Shown here in pieces: positions 18,498 through 26,631 of a DNA stretch of 64,000 bases. The stretch covers positions 372,001 through 436,000 of the forward strand of contig CAVRTB010000002.1 in NCBI GenBank assembly GCA_963724065.1, written 5' to 3'. The translations under genes were made by a program, and so were the position numbers. The first letter of the stretch is position 1; the number at the start of each line of letters is the position of its first letter. The notes beneath the pieces were generated by a model. It was not told the origin of the DNA and did no database searches. It worked only from the letters and a program-made list of their open reading frames with translations. The stretch is from DASRIA01 sp963724065 (GTDB taxonomy: Bacteria; Actinomycetota; Thermoleophilia; Solirubrobacterales; JBBDJG01).

Positions 18498-19812
18498 GGG
18501 CCTCACACGCATCTCCGCCGTCGAGGCGCATCCCGCTGCCGGCGACGATCTCTGGGGCTTCCACCTCGACGCCCCGGAGGCCGGCGCGGCGGGTGGAGCG
18601 TTCGCGTTCGATCTGCGCGGATGGGTGCTCGGGCGGCGGGAGCGCGTGACGTCGGTCGAGGTGAAGGACGGAGAGCGCCTGCTGTGGCGGGTGCCGGTGG
18701 CGATCCCGCGGCCCGAGCTGCGCGAGGTGTATCCCGACGCGGAGGGGGCCGACGACGCAGGGTTCTTCACGGTGGTGAACTCCCTCAACGTCGGGCGGGA
18801 GTTCGAGATCCTCATCCGGGCGCGCATGGAGGACCGCACCCGCGTGAACATGGTGACGCTGCGCGGGACTCGCGAGCCGCTGCGCACCGGGTTCGACCCG
18901 GCGATCGAGCCGCTGATGGTCACGACGCTCGGGCGCACGGGCTCGACGATCCTGATGAAGGTGCTCGCGACCCATCCCACGATCACCGCCTACCGGCCGT
19001 TCGAGCACGAGCCGCGCGCCATGAGCTATTGGCTCGGCGTGATGACGACGCTCACCGACCCGATCAGCTACCGGCGGCAGATCAACCCCTCCGGGCCGAT
19101 CGACGGCACGTGGTGGGTCGGAGCCGAGCAGCCGCTGCCCAGGCGGTTTCGCGACCCGGCCCTGACGCGCTGGTTGGATCACGACGCGGTGCGCCAGGTC
19201 GGCGCGTTCTGCCAGAGCCGCATCGAGGCGCTCTACGCCCAGGTGGCCGCCGATGCCGGCCGCGCCGACCCGCGCTTCTTCGCCGAGAAGTACCGTCCGG
19301 ATCGCATCCCGGAGATGGTTTGGGAGCTCTACCCGCGCGCGCGCGAGGTCGTGCTCGTGCGTGACTTCCGGGACATGGTCGCCTCGATGTTCGCCTACAA
19401 CGCCAAGCGCGGGCGCGAGGGCTTCCGCCGCGACGCGTTCGACGACGACGCGCAGTACGTCCTGAGCGAGATCAAGAACGGCGTGACGGCGCTCGCGGGC
19501 GCATGGGAGAAGCGACGCGACCGCGCGCACCTCGTGCGCTACGAGGACCTCGTGCTGCGCCCGGAGGAGACGATCGCCGCGCTGCTCGGCTATCTCGGCC
19601 TGGACGCCACCGGCGCGCAGGCGGGCGCGATGGCCGACGCGCTCACCGCACGCGACGAGGAGACGGAGTTCCACCGCACCACCGCGGACCCGCGAGCGTC
19701 GATCGGCCGCTGGAAGCGGGACCTCGGCGACGACGCGCGCCGCGCGTGCGAGCAGGCGCTGGCCGGCGGCCTGGAGACCTTCGGCTACGCGCTCGAGGAG
19801 GCCACCGCCTGA
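18487..19812 (+). CDS. Sulfotransferase with N-terminal beta module (3 of 4)
   Basis: The 441-residue protein has a beta module (LRGWVLGRRERVTSV) and a sulfotransferase domain with LGRTGSTILM near residue 149 and LVRDFRDMVAS near 290. After the loop comes TAYRPFEHEPRAMSYW, closely similar to the other copies. ATG at 18487 lies inside the end of the CBS fusion gene (11-base overlap), and its stop shares a base with the next ATG, so expression is probably coupled. The predicted role is PAPS-dependent sulfation of a glycan. Confidence 0.87.
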   Translation: MTTEGLTRISAVEAHPAAGDDLWGFHLDAPEAGAAGGAFAFDLRGWVLGRRERVTSVEVKDGERLLWRVPVAIPRPELREVYPDAEGADDAGFFTVVNSLNVGREFEILIRARMEDRTRVNMVTLRGTREPLRTGFDPAIEPLMVTTLGRTGSTILMKVLATHPTITAYRPFEHEPRAMSYWLGVMTTLTDPISYRRQINPSGPIDGTWWVGAEQPLPRRFRDPALTRWLDHDAVRQVGAFCQSRIEALYAQVAADAGRADPRFFAEKYRPDRIPEMVWELYPRAREVVLVRDFRDMVASMFAYNAKRGREGFRRDAFDDDAQYVLSEIKNGVTALAGAWEKRRDRAHLVRYEDLVLRPEETIAALLGYLGLDATGAQAGAMADALTARDEETEFHRTTADPRASIGRWKRDLGDDARRACEQALAGGLETFGYALEEATA

Positions 19813-20423
19813 TGGTCATCGGAGAGGGATTCGCATGGGCGCACCTCCCCAAGACGGGAGGCGATGCGACGCTCGCGATGTTCAGGCTCTTCCCCGACCT
19901 GATCGAGTTCTCCGACCCGGATGACTCGAACGACAAGCATGCGGCGTTCGGGTCGCGCGCGCAGCTGATCCGCGGAAAGGTGCTCGCGATGAACTTCCGG
20001 CGCCTGCCATCGTGGGTGCTGAGCCGCGCGCAACACGTCTCCCGGCGCGGCGTCCACCCTGATTACGAGCCTCTGCCGATGGGCACGCCGGAGGAGCTGG
20101 CCGACAGCGACTTCCCGGACAGCAGGATCGACCTGTACACGAGCGATGGGCGCTTCCACCCGGACCGCTGGCTGCGAATGGAGTCCCTCGCCGATGACTT
20201 CCACGACTTCGTCTCCGGGTTCCGTGACGTGAGCGACGCCGAGCGTCGCGGCGTCGATGCGCTGGGGGCCGTCAACATGGCGCAGTACGACCACGAGGTC
20301 GCCAACTGGTTCTCGCCCGAGCAGATCCGGCGCATGTACCTGAACAACCCGTCCTGGGCGACCATCGAGCAGGAGCTCTACGGAGCGCTCTACGAACCGG
20401 CCGCCGCGGGGACGGTGACCTGA
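19812..20423 (+). CDS. Short sulfotransferase-like protein
   Basis: This 203-residue protein starts with a P-loop-like HLPKTGGDATLAMFRLFPD motif, as in the sulfotransferase-2 type family (HxPKTGG), but is about half the length of its neighbours and lacks their N-terminal beta module. The C-terminal WFSPEQIRRMYLNNPSW segment resembles the helical end of that family. A clear 3'-phosphate-binding RDP motif was not seen, so activity is unproven. It sits with 1-base overlaps between two full sulfotransferase genes. Confidence 0.7.
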   Translation: MVIGEGFAWAHLPKTGGDATLAMFRLFPDLIEFSDPDDSNDKHAAFGSRAQLIRGKVLAMNFRRLPSWVLSRAQHVSRRGVHPDYEPLPMGTPEELADSDFPDSRIDLYTSDGRFHPDRWLRMESLADDFHDFVSGFRDVSDAERRGVDALGAVNMAQYDHEVANWFSPEQIRRMYLNNPSWATIEQELYGALYEPAAAGTVT

Positions 20424-21763
20424 TGCCCAAGTGGCAGGTGCTCGAGCTGATCGAGCCCGCCGAGTCCGAGGAGCATCTGCGCGGATGGTTCATCGAGGTC
20501 CCGCGCGGCGGCGACACCGGTGAGGACTACACCCAGGGCGACCTCTACACGATGGACATCAAGGGCTGGGTGATCGGGCGCCACGCGCGCGCCACGGCGA
20601 TCGAGCTCGTCTATCACGATCACGTGATCCGCACCGACCCGGTGCGCGGTACGCGAGCCGACATCGCGCCGGCGTTCCCCGACCTCGACCCCGAGACGGA
20701 CATGCACTTCCATGCGATGGTGGGCGTCGTCGGCCTGCGGCCGGAGTTCAAGATCGGCGTCCGCGTGGTCCTGGAGAACGGTCAGCGCGTGTCCTTGGGG
20801 CGCATCCGGGCTCGCCACGAGCCGCTGCGGACCGGCTACGCGCCGCAGATCCGCCCGATCGTCGTGACGTGCCTCGGGCGCAGCGGCACCACGTGGCTGA
20901 TGCGGATGCTCCGGCATCACCCGCAGGTCGTCGTCTACGAGAAGCACCCCTACGAGCAGACCTTCGCCAAGTACTGGATGCACATGCTGCGCGTCCTCTC
21001 GCAGCCCGCCGACTCGATCAACTCGTACGAGCCCGAGCGGTTCCACAACCAGATCTGGGAGCTCGGGTACAACCCCTTCTACGACATCCAGGTCCAGCAT
21101 GAGCCGGCCTCGCGCGAGTGGTTCGGGCGCACGCACATCGAGCGACTCGCGAGCTTTGCGCAGTCGAATGTCGACGAGTGGTACGCGACCGTCGCGCGGG
21201 CACAGGGGCAGGACCCGCCGAAGTACTTCGCGGAGAAGCACCAGTGGCCGAACTACATCCCCGTGCTGATCTGGGAGCTGTACCCCGACGCGAAGGAGAT
21301 CTTCCTCGTGCGCGACTTCCGCGACATGGTCTTCTCGATCCTCGCGTTCGACCGCAAGCGCGGGTATCCGGGCTTCGGCCGGCCCGAGGGACGAAGCGAC
21401 GAGGACTACGTGCGCATGGAGCTGCGGGAGATGGCCCTGAACCTGCGTAAGAGCTGGGTCACGCGCCGGGACCGGGCCCATCTGGTCCGCTACGAGGAGC
21501 TCGTGCAACGCCCGCACGAGACCGCGAAGGGCATGCTCGACTACCTCGAGCTCGACTCATCGCCGGCCCGGGTCGAGCAACTGCTCGCGGCCGGCTCCGC
21601 GGAGTCCGACGAGTTGCGGCTGCACCGCACCTCCCAGCGGACCGAGGAGTCGATCGGGCGCTGGCGGCGCGAGGGGGACGAGCCGTTTCGCGAGCTGTGC
21701 AACGAGGTCTTCGGCGACATCCTGGGCGACTTCGGATACACCGAAGCCGGCTACGTGGGCTAG
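20423..21763 (+). CDS. Sulfotransferase with N-terminal beta module (4 of 4)
   Basis: The 446-residue protein shows a beta module (IKGWVIGRHARATAIEL), then LGRSGTTWLMRML near residue 152 (PAPS loop) and LVRDFRDMVFS near 295. It differs from the other copies in using RSGTTW and in the segment after the loop (VVVYEKHPYEQTFAKYW), which may mark a different acceptor. The ATG at 20423 overlaps the previous stop by one base. The stop codon TAG is the first base triplet of a 166-bp near-palindrome. Confidence 0.87.
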   Translation: MPKWQVLELIEPAESEEHLRGWFIEVPRGGDTGEDYTQGDLYTMDIKGWVIGRHARATAIELVYHDHVIRTDPVRGTRADIAPAFPDLDPETDMHFHAMVGVVGLRPEFKIGVRVVLENGQRVSLGRIRARHEPLRTGYAPQIRPIVVTCLGRSGTTWLMRMLRHHPQVVVYEKHPYEQTFAKYWMHMLRVLSQPADSINSYEPERFHNQIWELGYNPFYDIQVQHEPASREWFGRTHIERLASFAQSNVDEWYATVARAQGQDPPKYFAEKHQWPNYIPVLIWELYPDAKEIFLVRDFRDMVFSILAFDRKRGYPGFGRPEGRSDEDYVRMELREMALNLRKSWVTRRDRAHLVRYEELVQRPHETAKGMLDYLELDSSPARVEQLLAAGSAESDELRLHRTSQRTEESIGRWRREGDEPFRELCNEVFGDILGDFGYTEAGYVG

Positions 21764-21926
21764 TGGTCCTTCCGGGAACGTTCGCCAGTAAACGGCGTGG
21801 CTCCGGGGCCGCCAGGCAAGGACGCAGGTCATCCCACGTACCGGTGGGTACGTGGGTGACCGAGGACGCCGCATGGTGGTCCCGGAGTCCGCCGTTTGCG
21901 GCGAGACGTTTACGGGAGGGCCACTA
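21761..21926. repeat. 166-bp imperfect palindrome filling the intergenic gap
   Basis: The left arm (from TAGTGGTCCTTCC) and the reverse complement of the right arm (which ends GGGAGGGCCACTA) can be aligned along nearly their full ~80 bases with scattered mismatches and one-base gaps. Matching blocks include AAACGGCG, CTCCGGG, GGTCA and CCCACGTACC. The centre is near 21843. It begins with the stop codon of the sulfotransferase gene and ends 5 bases before the GTG of the next gene. It could be a MITE-like insertion, a long hairpin RNA or an attenuator. No transposase is nearby. Confidence 0.75.
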
Positions 21927-21931
21927 GACCC

Positions 21932-23089
21932 GTGGCGACGATCCTCGTCGGCGGCTCGGTCGCCCAGCGCCCCGGCAGTGGCGGCCACACGTGGGTCTTC
22001 CTCCAGTACCTGCTCGGCTTGCAGCGGCTCGGCCACGAGGTCATGCTCGTCGACCGCCTCGAGCCCGACATGTGCCTCGACGCGGCGGGCCGCCCGTGTG
22101 ACGTGGAGCGCTCGGAGAACCTCCGCTACCTCGCGGCCGTGATGGAGCGGTTCGGGCTCGGGGAGCGATGGACCGTGCTCTACGACGGCGGCGCCCGCGC
22201 GCTCGGGGCGAGCCGCGCCGCCCTCGAGCGCGCGGCCGGCGAGTCCGCGGTGATCCTCAACGTCAACGGCTTCGTCGACGATCCCGAGGTCATGGGGCGT
22301 GCCGGCTTGCGCGCATACCTCGACATCGATCCGGGATTCGGGCAGATGTGGCGCGCGCTGGGACTGCACGACATGTTCGAAGGCCACGACGCGTTCGTGA
22401 CGATCGGGGAGCGCATCGGCGCGCCGGACTGCACCGTGCCCACCTGCGGCCTGGACTGGATCACGACCCCCCAACCGGTGGTGCTCGATGAGTGGCCCGC
22501 GAGCGACGGCCGGCCGCGGGGGCCGTTCACCTCGGTGGCGAGCTGGCGCGGTCCGTTTGCGCCGATCGAGTACGAGGGCGTCACGTACGGCCTGCGCGTG
22601 CACGAGTTCCGGCGCTTCGCCGAGCTGCCGCGGCGCAGCGCGGAGCGCTTCGAGGTCGCGCTCGACATCCACGAGGCGGAGACCGCGGACCTCGAGCTGC
22701 TGGACGCGAACGGTTGGCGGCTCGCCGACCCCACCGTCGAGGCCGCCGACCCATGGGCCTACAGGAAGTACGTCCAGAGGTCGAAGGCAGAGCTGATGGT
22801 CGCCAAGGGCATGTACGTCGCGAGCCGCAGTGGGTGGGTCAGCGATCGGAGCATCTGCTACCTCGCGAGCGGGAGGCCGGTCGTGGCGCAGGAGACCGGG
22901 TTCTCGGAGCTGTACCCGAGCGGGTCGGGGCTGCTCCCCTTTGCGGACCTCGACGGCGCGGTCTCCGCCGTCGAGTCGGTCGCCGGCGACTACGAGCGCC
23001 ATGCGAAGGCGGCACGCGGCCTCGCCGAGGAGCACTTCGACTCCGACAGGGTTCTGCGGCGGCTCCTCGGGGAGCTTGGGATACCCTAG
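21932..23089 (+). CDS. GT-like protein of the four-copy ~385-residue family
   Basis: This 385-residue protein matches the N-terminal part of the gene at 6608 and the genes at 26632 and 29063. It starts ATILVGGSVAQRPGSGGHTWVFLQYLLGL, typical of a GT-B N-terminal loop, and has shared landmarks GERIGAPDC, VTYGLRVHEFRR, SGWVSDRSICYLASGRPV and QETGFS near 300-345, a likely donor-site region. GTG at 21932 was preferred over an ATG-frame extension into the palindrome because GGGAGGG lies ~10 bases upstream. It is probably a glycosyltransferase; substrate unknown. Confidence 0.75.
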   Translation: MATILVGGSVAQRPGSGGHTWVFLQYLLGLQRLGHEVMLVDRLEPDMCLDAAGRPCDVERSENLRYLAAVMERFGLGERWTVLYDGGARALGASRAALERAAGESAVILNVNGFVDDPEVMGRAGLRAYLDIDPGFGQMWRALGLHDMFEGHDAFVTIGERIGAPDCTVPTCGLDWITTPQPVVLDEWPASDGRPRGPFTSVASWRGPFAPIEYEGVTYGLRVHEFRRFAELPRRSAERFEVALDIHEAETADLELLDANGWRLADPTVEAADPWAYRKYVQRSKAELMVAKGMYVASRSGWVSDRSICYLASGRPVVAQETGFSELYPSGSGLLPFADLDGAVSAVESVAGDYERHAKAARGLAEEHFDSDRVLRRLLGELGIP

Positions 23090-23112
23090 ATCCGGATGGT
23101 CCGGAATCTCCG

Positions 23113-23697
23113 ATGAGCCACGAGCAGACACAGACCGAAAGCCCGGAGGGCGGGCGCGACGGGTTGCGCCGCCTCAACTGGGGCTGCGGCGACTGGACGA
23201 TCGCGGGCTGGATCAACGCCGACATCAAAGAGGGCGATGGAATCGACCTCGTCGGTGACATCCGCGAGGGCCTGCCGCTCGACTCGGACAGCATCGACTA
23301 CGCGGTGTCGATCCATTCCCTGCCGGAGATCCCTTACACCGAGCTGATCCCCACCCTCGTGGAGCTGCGACGCGTGCTCAAGCCCGGCGGGCTGGTGCGC
23401 ATCGCGCTCCCCGACCTCGACAAGGGCATCGAGGCCTACCACCGCAGGGACGAGAGCTACTTCAAGGTCCCGGACGAGGATGCCACGAGCGTGGGCGCAA
23501 AGTTCGTCACGCAGATGGTCTGGTACGGCTACTCGCGAAGCCTCTTCACGCACGAGTTCATCGAGGAGCAGCTGCTGAGGGCCGGGTTCACGAGCGTGCA
23601 CCACTGCAGCTTCAAGCAGACCTCGAGCGCCTATCCCGAGATCGTGGCCCTCGACAACCGCGAGCTGGAGAGCCTCTTCGTGGAGGCGGTCAAATAG
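23113..23697 (+). CDS. Class I SAM methyltransferase, short
   Basis: The 194-residue protein has a compact methyltransferase fold: RLNWGCGDWTIAGWINADIK (motif I and acidic loop) near 20-40, DYAVSIHSLPEIPYTEL near 65-80, and RVLKPGGLVRIALPDLDKGI near 93-112, typical of the methyltransferase-11 type. The ATG at 23113 comes 24 bases after the previous stop. A longer same-frame ORF from 22492 overlaps the upstream gene in another frame and is not real. It probably methylates a sugar or lipid-linked intermediate. Its stop lies at the start of the next coding frame. Confidence 0.82.
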   Translation: MSHEQTQTESPEGGRDGLRRLNWGCGDWTIAGWINADIKEGDGIDLVGDIREGLPLDSDSIDYAVSIHSLPEIPYTELIPTLVELRRVLKPGGLVRIALPDLDKGIEAYHRRDESYFKVPDEDATSVGAKFVTQMVWYGYSRSLFTHEFIEEQLLRAGFTSVHHCSFKQTSSAYPEIVALDNRELESLFVEAVK

Positions 23698-24656
23698 CGC
23701 GGGTCCTGTTCTACCGGGACTTCAAGCGCTTCACCGGCGGAGACCTCAAGGTCTGGGACTACTTCAACCACGTGCGCTCGTCGCCGCGCCACGCGGCATT
23801 CGTGCGCTTCAGCGCGGACTCCGTGTGGGATGCGACGAACCCCTGGAACGCAGCGAGAGACAGCATCGTCACGGATGAGACGGCCGCCGACTTCGACGTC
23901 GTGTTCCTGTCGGGCACCGATTGGCGGCGCCTGATCCCCGAGGACCAGCGGCCGGCGTATGCGAAACCGGTCGTCAACCTGATCCAGCACGTCAAGCACG
24001 CGTGCGAAAACGACACCCTCGGCCGGCACATGCTGCTGCGCCACAAGGCGATCCGGATCTGCGTCAGCGCCGAGGTCGAGCGCGCGATCCTCGCGACGGG
24101 GCGCGTGCGCGGCCCGGTCTTCACGATCCCCGACGCGATCGACGTGGCGGAGGTCGAGCGGCTCGCCGGCACGGCGCGGCGCGACATCGACGTCCTGGTC
24201 GTCGCCGGCAAGCGTCCGGAGCTGGGAGCGTCGATCGCGTCCGCGCTGCGAGCACCCGAGCGCACGGTCCACCTCACGGACACGCGCATCCCGCGACCGG
24301 AGCTGATCGGGCTGATGGGAAGGGCGCGCGTGTCGGTCCTGCTGCCCAATCCCAAGGAGGGCTTCTACCTCCCGGCCGTGGAGGCGATGGCGGCGCAGAC
24401 GCTCGTGGTGTGCCCCGACTGCGTCGGCAACCGCTCGTTCTGCGTCGACGGCGAGAACTGCTTCCGCCCGCCGTACGAGGAGCAATCGATCCTCGCGGCT
24501 GCCGAGCGCGCGACCGGCGACGACGCCGGGCACCGCGCGATGGTCGCCGCGGCGGCCGAGACGGCGCGCGCACACGATCTCGCTCTCGAGCGCCGCGCCT
24601 TCCTCGAGATACTCGACCGCGCCGCGGAGCTGTGGGCCGGCGCAGTGGATCTATAG
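23694..24656 (+). CDS. GT4-like glycosyltransferase with no standard start at the expected place
   Basis: The reading frame shows coding-like sequence from about 23697 (ARVLFYRDFKRFTGGDLK), but the first ATG/GTG/TTG in frame is GTG at 23772, which would cut off this conserved-looking N terminus. Between the upstream stop and 23772 the only near-start is ATA at 23694, overlapping the TAG of the methyltransferase. I extend the gene to 23694 for that reason; the conservative start is 23772. The C-terminal half has GT-B donor-site features (VLLPNPKEGFYLPAVEAMA, VVCPDCVGN). The end overlaps the convergent methyltransferase gene by 6 bases. Confidence 0.7.
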   Translation: MARVLFYRDFKRFTGGDLKVWDYFNHVRSSPRHAAFVRFSADSVWDATNPWNAARDSIVTDETAADFDVVFLSGTDWRRLIPEDQRPAYAKPVVNLIQHVKHACENDTLGRHMLLRHKAIRICVSAEVERAILATGRVRGPVFTIPDAIDVAEVERLAGTARRDIDVLVVAGKRPELGASIASALRAPERTVHLTDTRIPRPELIGLMGRARVSVLLPNPKEGFYLPAVEAMAAQTLVVCPDCVGNRSFCVDGENCFRPPYEEQSILAAAERATGDDAGHRAMVAAAAETARAHDLALERRAFLEILDRAAELWAGAVDL

Positions 24657-25418
24657 GCGGTTCTGAGTTCGCCGATCTGGAATATGGGCGAGCTGGCCTG
24701 GGACTTTCGATGCAACCATGACCAGCCGGTTCACGCCTTCGGACAGGGGGCGGTAGCCGGCCACGATCCACTCGGTGAATCCTGCCCATGCGAAGATCCG
24801 CTCCATCACGTCGGGCCCTGTGGGCAGCCAGTTCAACCCATAGACACCCGACACGAGTAGCTCCGTGCTTTCGTTCTCAACCGCCAGGTAACCGTCGGGC
24901 ATGCCAGCTCTTGCCGAGGTGTCCACGAACATCACCTCCCGAGTCAGATCAGCGGCAAGCTTCAATCCCCGCATCGGGTCGGGCAGGTGGTAGAAGAGCC
25001 CGTTGAAGAACGTCACGTCGAACGACTCCAGTTCGAGGTCATAGAGATCAAGGGCCTCAAATGCCATGTCGTCGTATTGACGACACTCCGCGATGAAGCG
25101 AGCCTGGTCGATCCAGTGCTGACGAACGTCGAAGCCGAAGCAACGGCCTGCGCCGAGCTCCCGGGCCAGGAACAGGTAGCCGCCGGCGTTGCAGCCGCAA
25201 TCGAGCACTGAACGGCTCTCGAGGTCCCGCTTGAACAAGTGCGGCAACGTCTTGCCGACTACCGTGACCTTCGGGTCGACGAACGGGACATCCGACTCTG
25301 GGTTGCGCTCATGCCACTCGCGCGTGCTGACGCCCTCGACTATGTCGATTTCGTGGCACCACGGGCCAAGCGCGTCTAACGCCTTGCGAACCGAGGCTTT
25401 GCTTCGCGCGGTGCCCAT
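24651..25418 (-). CDS. SAM-dependent methyltransferase
   Basis: This 255-residue methyltransferase has motif I VLDCGCNAGGYLFLARELG near 70-90, an acidic loop GFDVRQHWIDQARFI, and TFFNGLFYHLPDPMRGLK near 135-152, a layout like the DUF1698/CmoB-type family. ATG at 25418 overlaps the upstream stop (TGATG); a TTG one codon earlier is possible. It is co-transcribed with the 25418-26521 gene on the - strand, opposite to all surrounding glycan genes, and its base composition looks less GC-rich than theirs. Its substrate is probably a sugar or other small molecule; tRNA is less likely given the context. Confidence 0.8.
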   Translation of the reverse strand: MGTARSKASVRKALDALGPWCHEIDIVEGVSTREWHERNPESDVPFVDPKVTVVGKTLPHLFKRDLESRSVLDCGCNAGGYLFLARELGAGRCFGFDVRQHWIDQARFIAECRQYDDMAFEALDLYDLELESFDVTFFNGLFYHLPDPMRGLKLAADLTREVMFVDTSARAGMPDGYLAVENESTELLVSGVYGLNWLPTGPDVMERIFAWAGFTEWIVAGYRPLSEGVNRLVMVASKVPGQLAHIPDRRTQNRL

Positions 25419-26521
25419 CAACCAACCCTTCTGGCGCGATCCATGATGTCGCGTGGCCTCCGAAACAGGACGGCGTCCTGCTGTATATCGAGCGCGCCCG
25501 CCGGAGAGTAGTCCACGATCTCGAGATTTCGCGCGAGCACCTCGCGTATGTAGCGCTCCGGGTGGTAGACAGCGCAGCCGCTGCCGCCGGATTGCCCGGA
25601 GTCGATCACGACGAGCTCACCGGCCTCGAACCCCGGCGCAATCCGCTCGTGCTCCCCCTCGTGAGCGCGCATGTACTCGACGCGGCTGCGGCCGTGAAAT
25701 GTGTGGAGCATCAAGCCCCCGGGCCTCACGACCCTGGTCAGCTCCTCCATCCAGGGGACCTGAAGGTCAGCTTCGAGGTGGGTGAAGATCGAGAGCGAGT
25801 AGACGCAGTCGAAGAAGTCGTCCTCGTAGGGCAACGGCGGCTCGAGCCCGTTGACGCGAAATTCGCCGGAGTCGAGGTGTGCGGAGCACCACCGGACGAG
25901 GTACGGGTTGTAGTCGCAGCCGTGAACCTCCGCGCCCGTGAAGGCGGGCCAGTGGCGAGCTACACGTCCGCAGCCGCAGCCGAAGTCGAGCATCCGGCCG
26001 AGCTCCTTGGGCTGCACGCCGTTGCGGGAGAGCATCTCGGCGATCCATGTCGCGGCGTAGCGGCCGTAGCGATGGAACTCCTCGGGCTTGGCGAGGCCGG
26101 CGACCAGCGCGATCATCTCGGGCGGCGGGAGTGGCAGGCCGTCCTCGGCCTCGGCGAGTGCCTCAACCGGGCCGAGCGCGTAGATCCGGCAGACGTCTTC
26201 GTCGGCATCGACGCGACGGAACTGTGTACGCAGAAATCGGGGCAATTCGGGGTGGCGCCCGAGCCACGGATACACGTCCGCCGGGACGATCAGGTACTCG
26301 ACGCCGTTGTTCTTGAAGCGCTCGATGCGGGCGCCGACATGTGCGCTCGTGAGCTCTCCGGGCTGGGTACTCAGAACAACCTTGCGAGCTGGCCTACCCT
26401 CGAGGTCCGGCATGTCGCCGGGATCATTGACGAGCACCCCGACCCGTGCCCAATAGGGCAGCGTGAAGCGGACCTCGCGCTCCACGGGCCGCAAATGCTC
26501 CAGTGTTCTCTGTGCCCCCAT
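25418..26521 (-). CDS. SKGD/WWL-like module fused to SAM methyltransferase
   Basis: The 367-residue protein has an N-terminal ~110-residue divergent copy of the SKGD/WWL module (RVGVLVNDPGDM, VEYLIVPADVYPWLGRHPEL, EDVCRIYALGP). It then has a methyltransferase domain with MLDFGCGCGRVARHW near 188-202, GCDYNPYLV, and SLSIFTHLEADLQVPWMEEL with RVVRPGGLMLHTF. It is the fifth copy of the module and the only one joined to a methyltransferase. It is the first gene of a two-gene - strand operon and is divergent from the GT-like gene at 26632. Confidence 0.8.
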   Translation of the reverse strand: MGAQRTLEHLRPVEREVRFTLPYWARVGVLVNDPGDMPDLEGRPARKVVLSTQPGELTSAHVGARIERFKNNGVEYLIVPADVYPWLGRHPELPRFLRTQFRRVDADEDVCRIYALGPVEALAEAEDGLPLPPPEMIALVAGLAKPEEFHRYGRYAATWIAEMLSRNGVQPKELGRMLDFGCGCGRVARHWPAFTGAEVHGCDYNPYLVRWCSAHLDSGEFRVNGLEPPLPYEDDFFDCVYSLSIFTHLEADLQVPWMEELTRVVRPGGLMLHTFHGRSRVEYMRAHEGEHERIAPGFEAGELVVIDSGQSGGSGCAVYHPERYIREVLARNLEIVDYSPAGALDIQQDAVLFRRPRDIMDRARRVG

Positions 26522-26631
26522 TCCCCGGCATCCCGATCCGATACGGCGTGCCGCTCATACGATACGTCGACTGGGGCGCGGGCGCCGGTTGCGATAATGC
26601 CGCCAATGCAACGGCGCCACCTCCAGTCTGC

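Noticed and set aside
21761..21926. Large palindrome as a simple rho-independent terminator
   Set aside because: It is far longer than a terminator stem, has no T-run and stands within an operon. It is kept as a repeat.
24651..25418. tRNA-modifying CmoB-type enzyme
   Set aside because: The fold fits a DUF1698-like family, but the gene sits in a glycan locus beside another methyltransferase, and no CmoA or tRNA-related neighbour is seen. It is called only as a methyltransferase.
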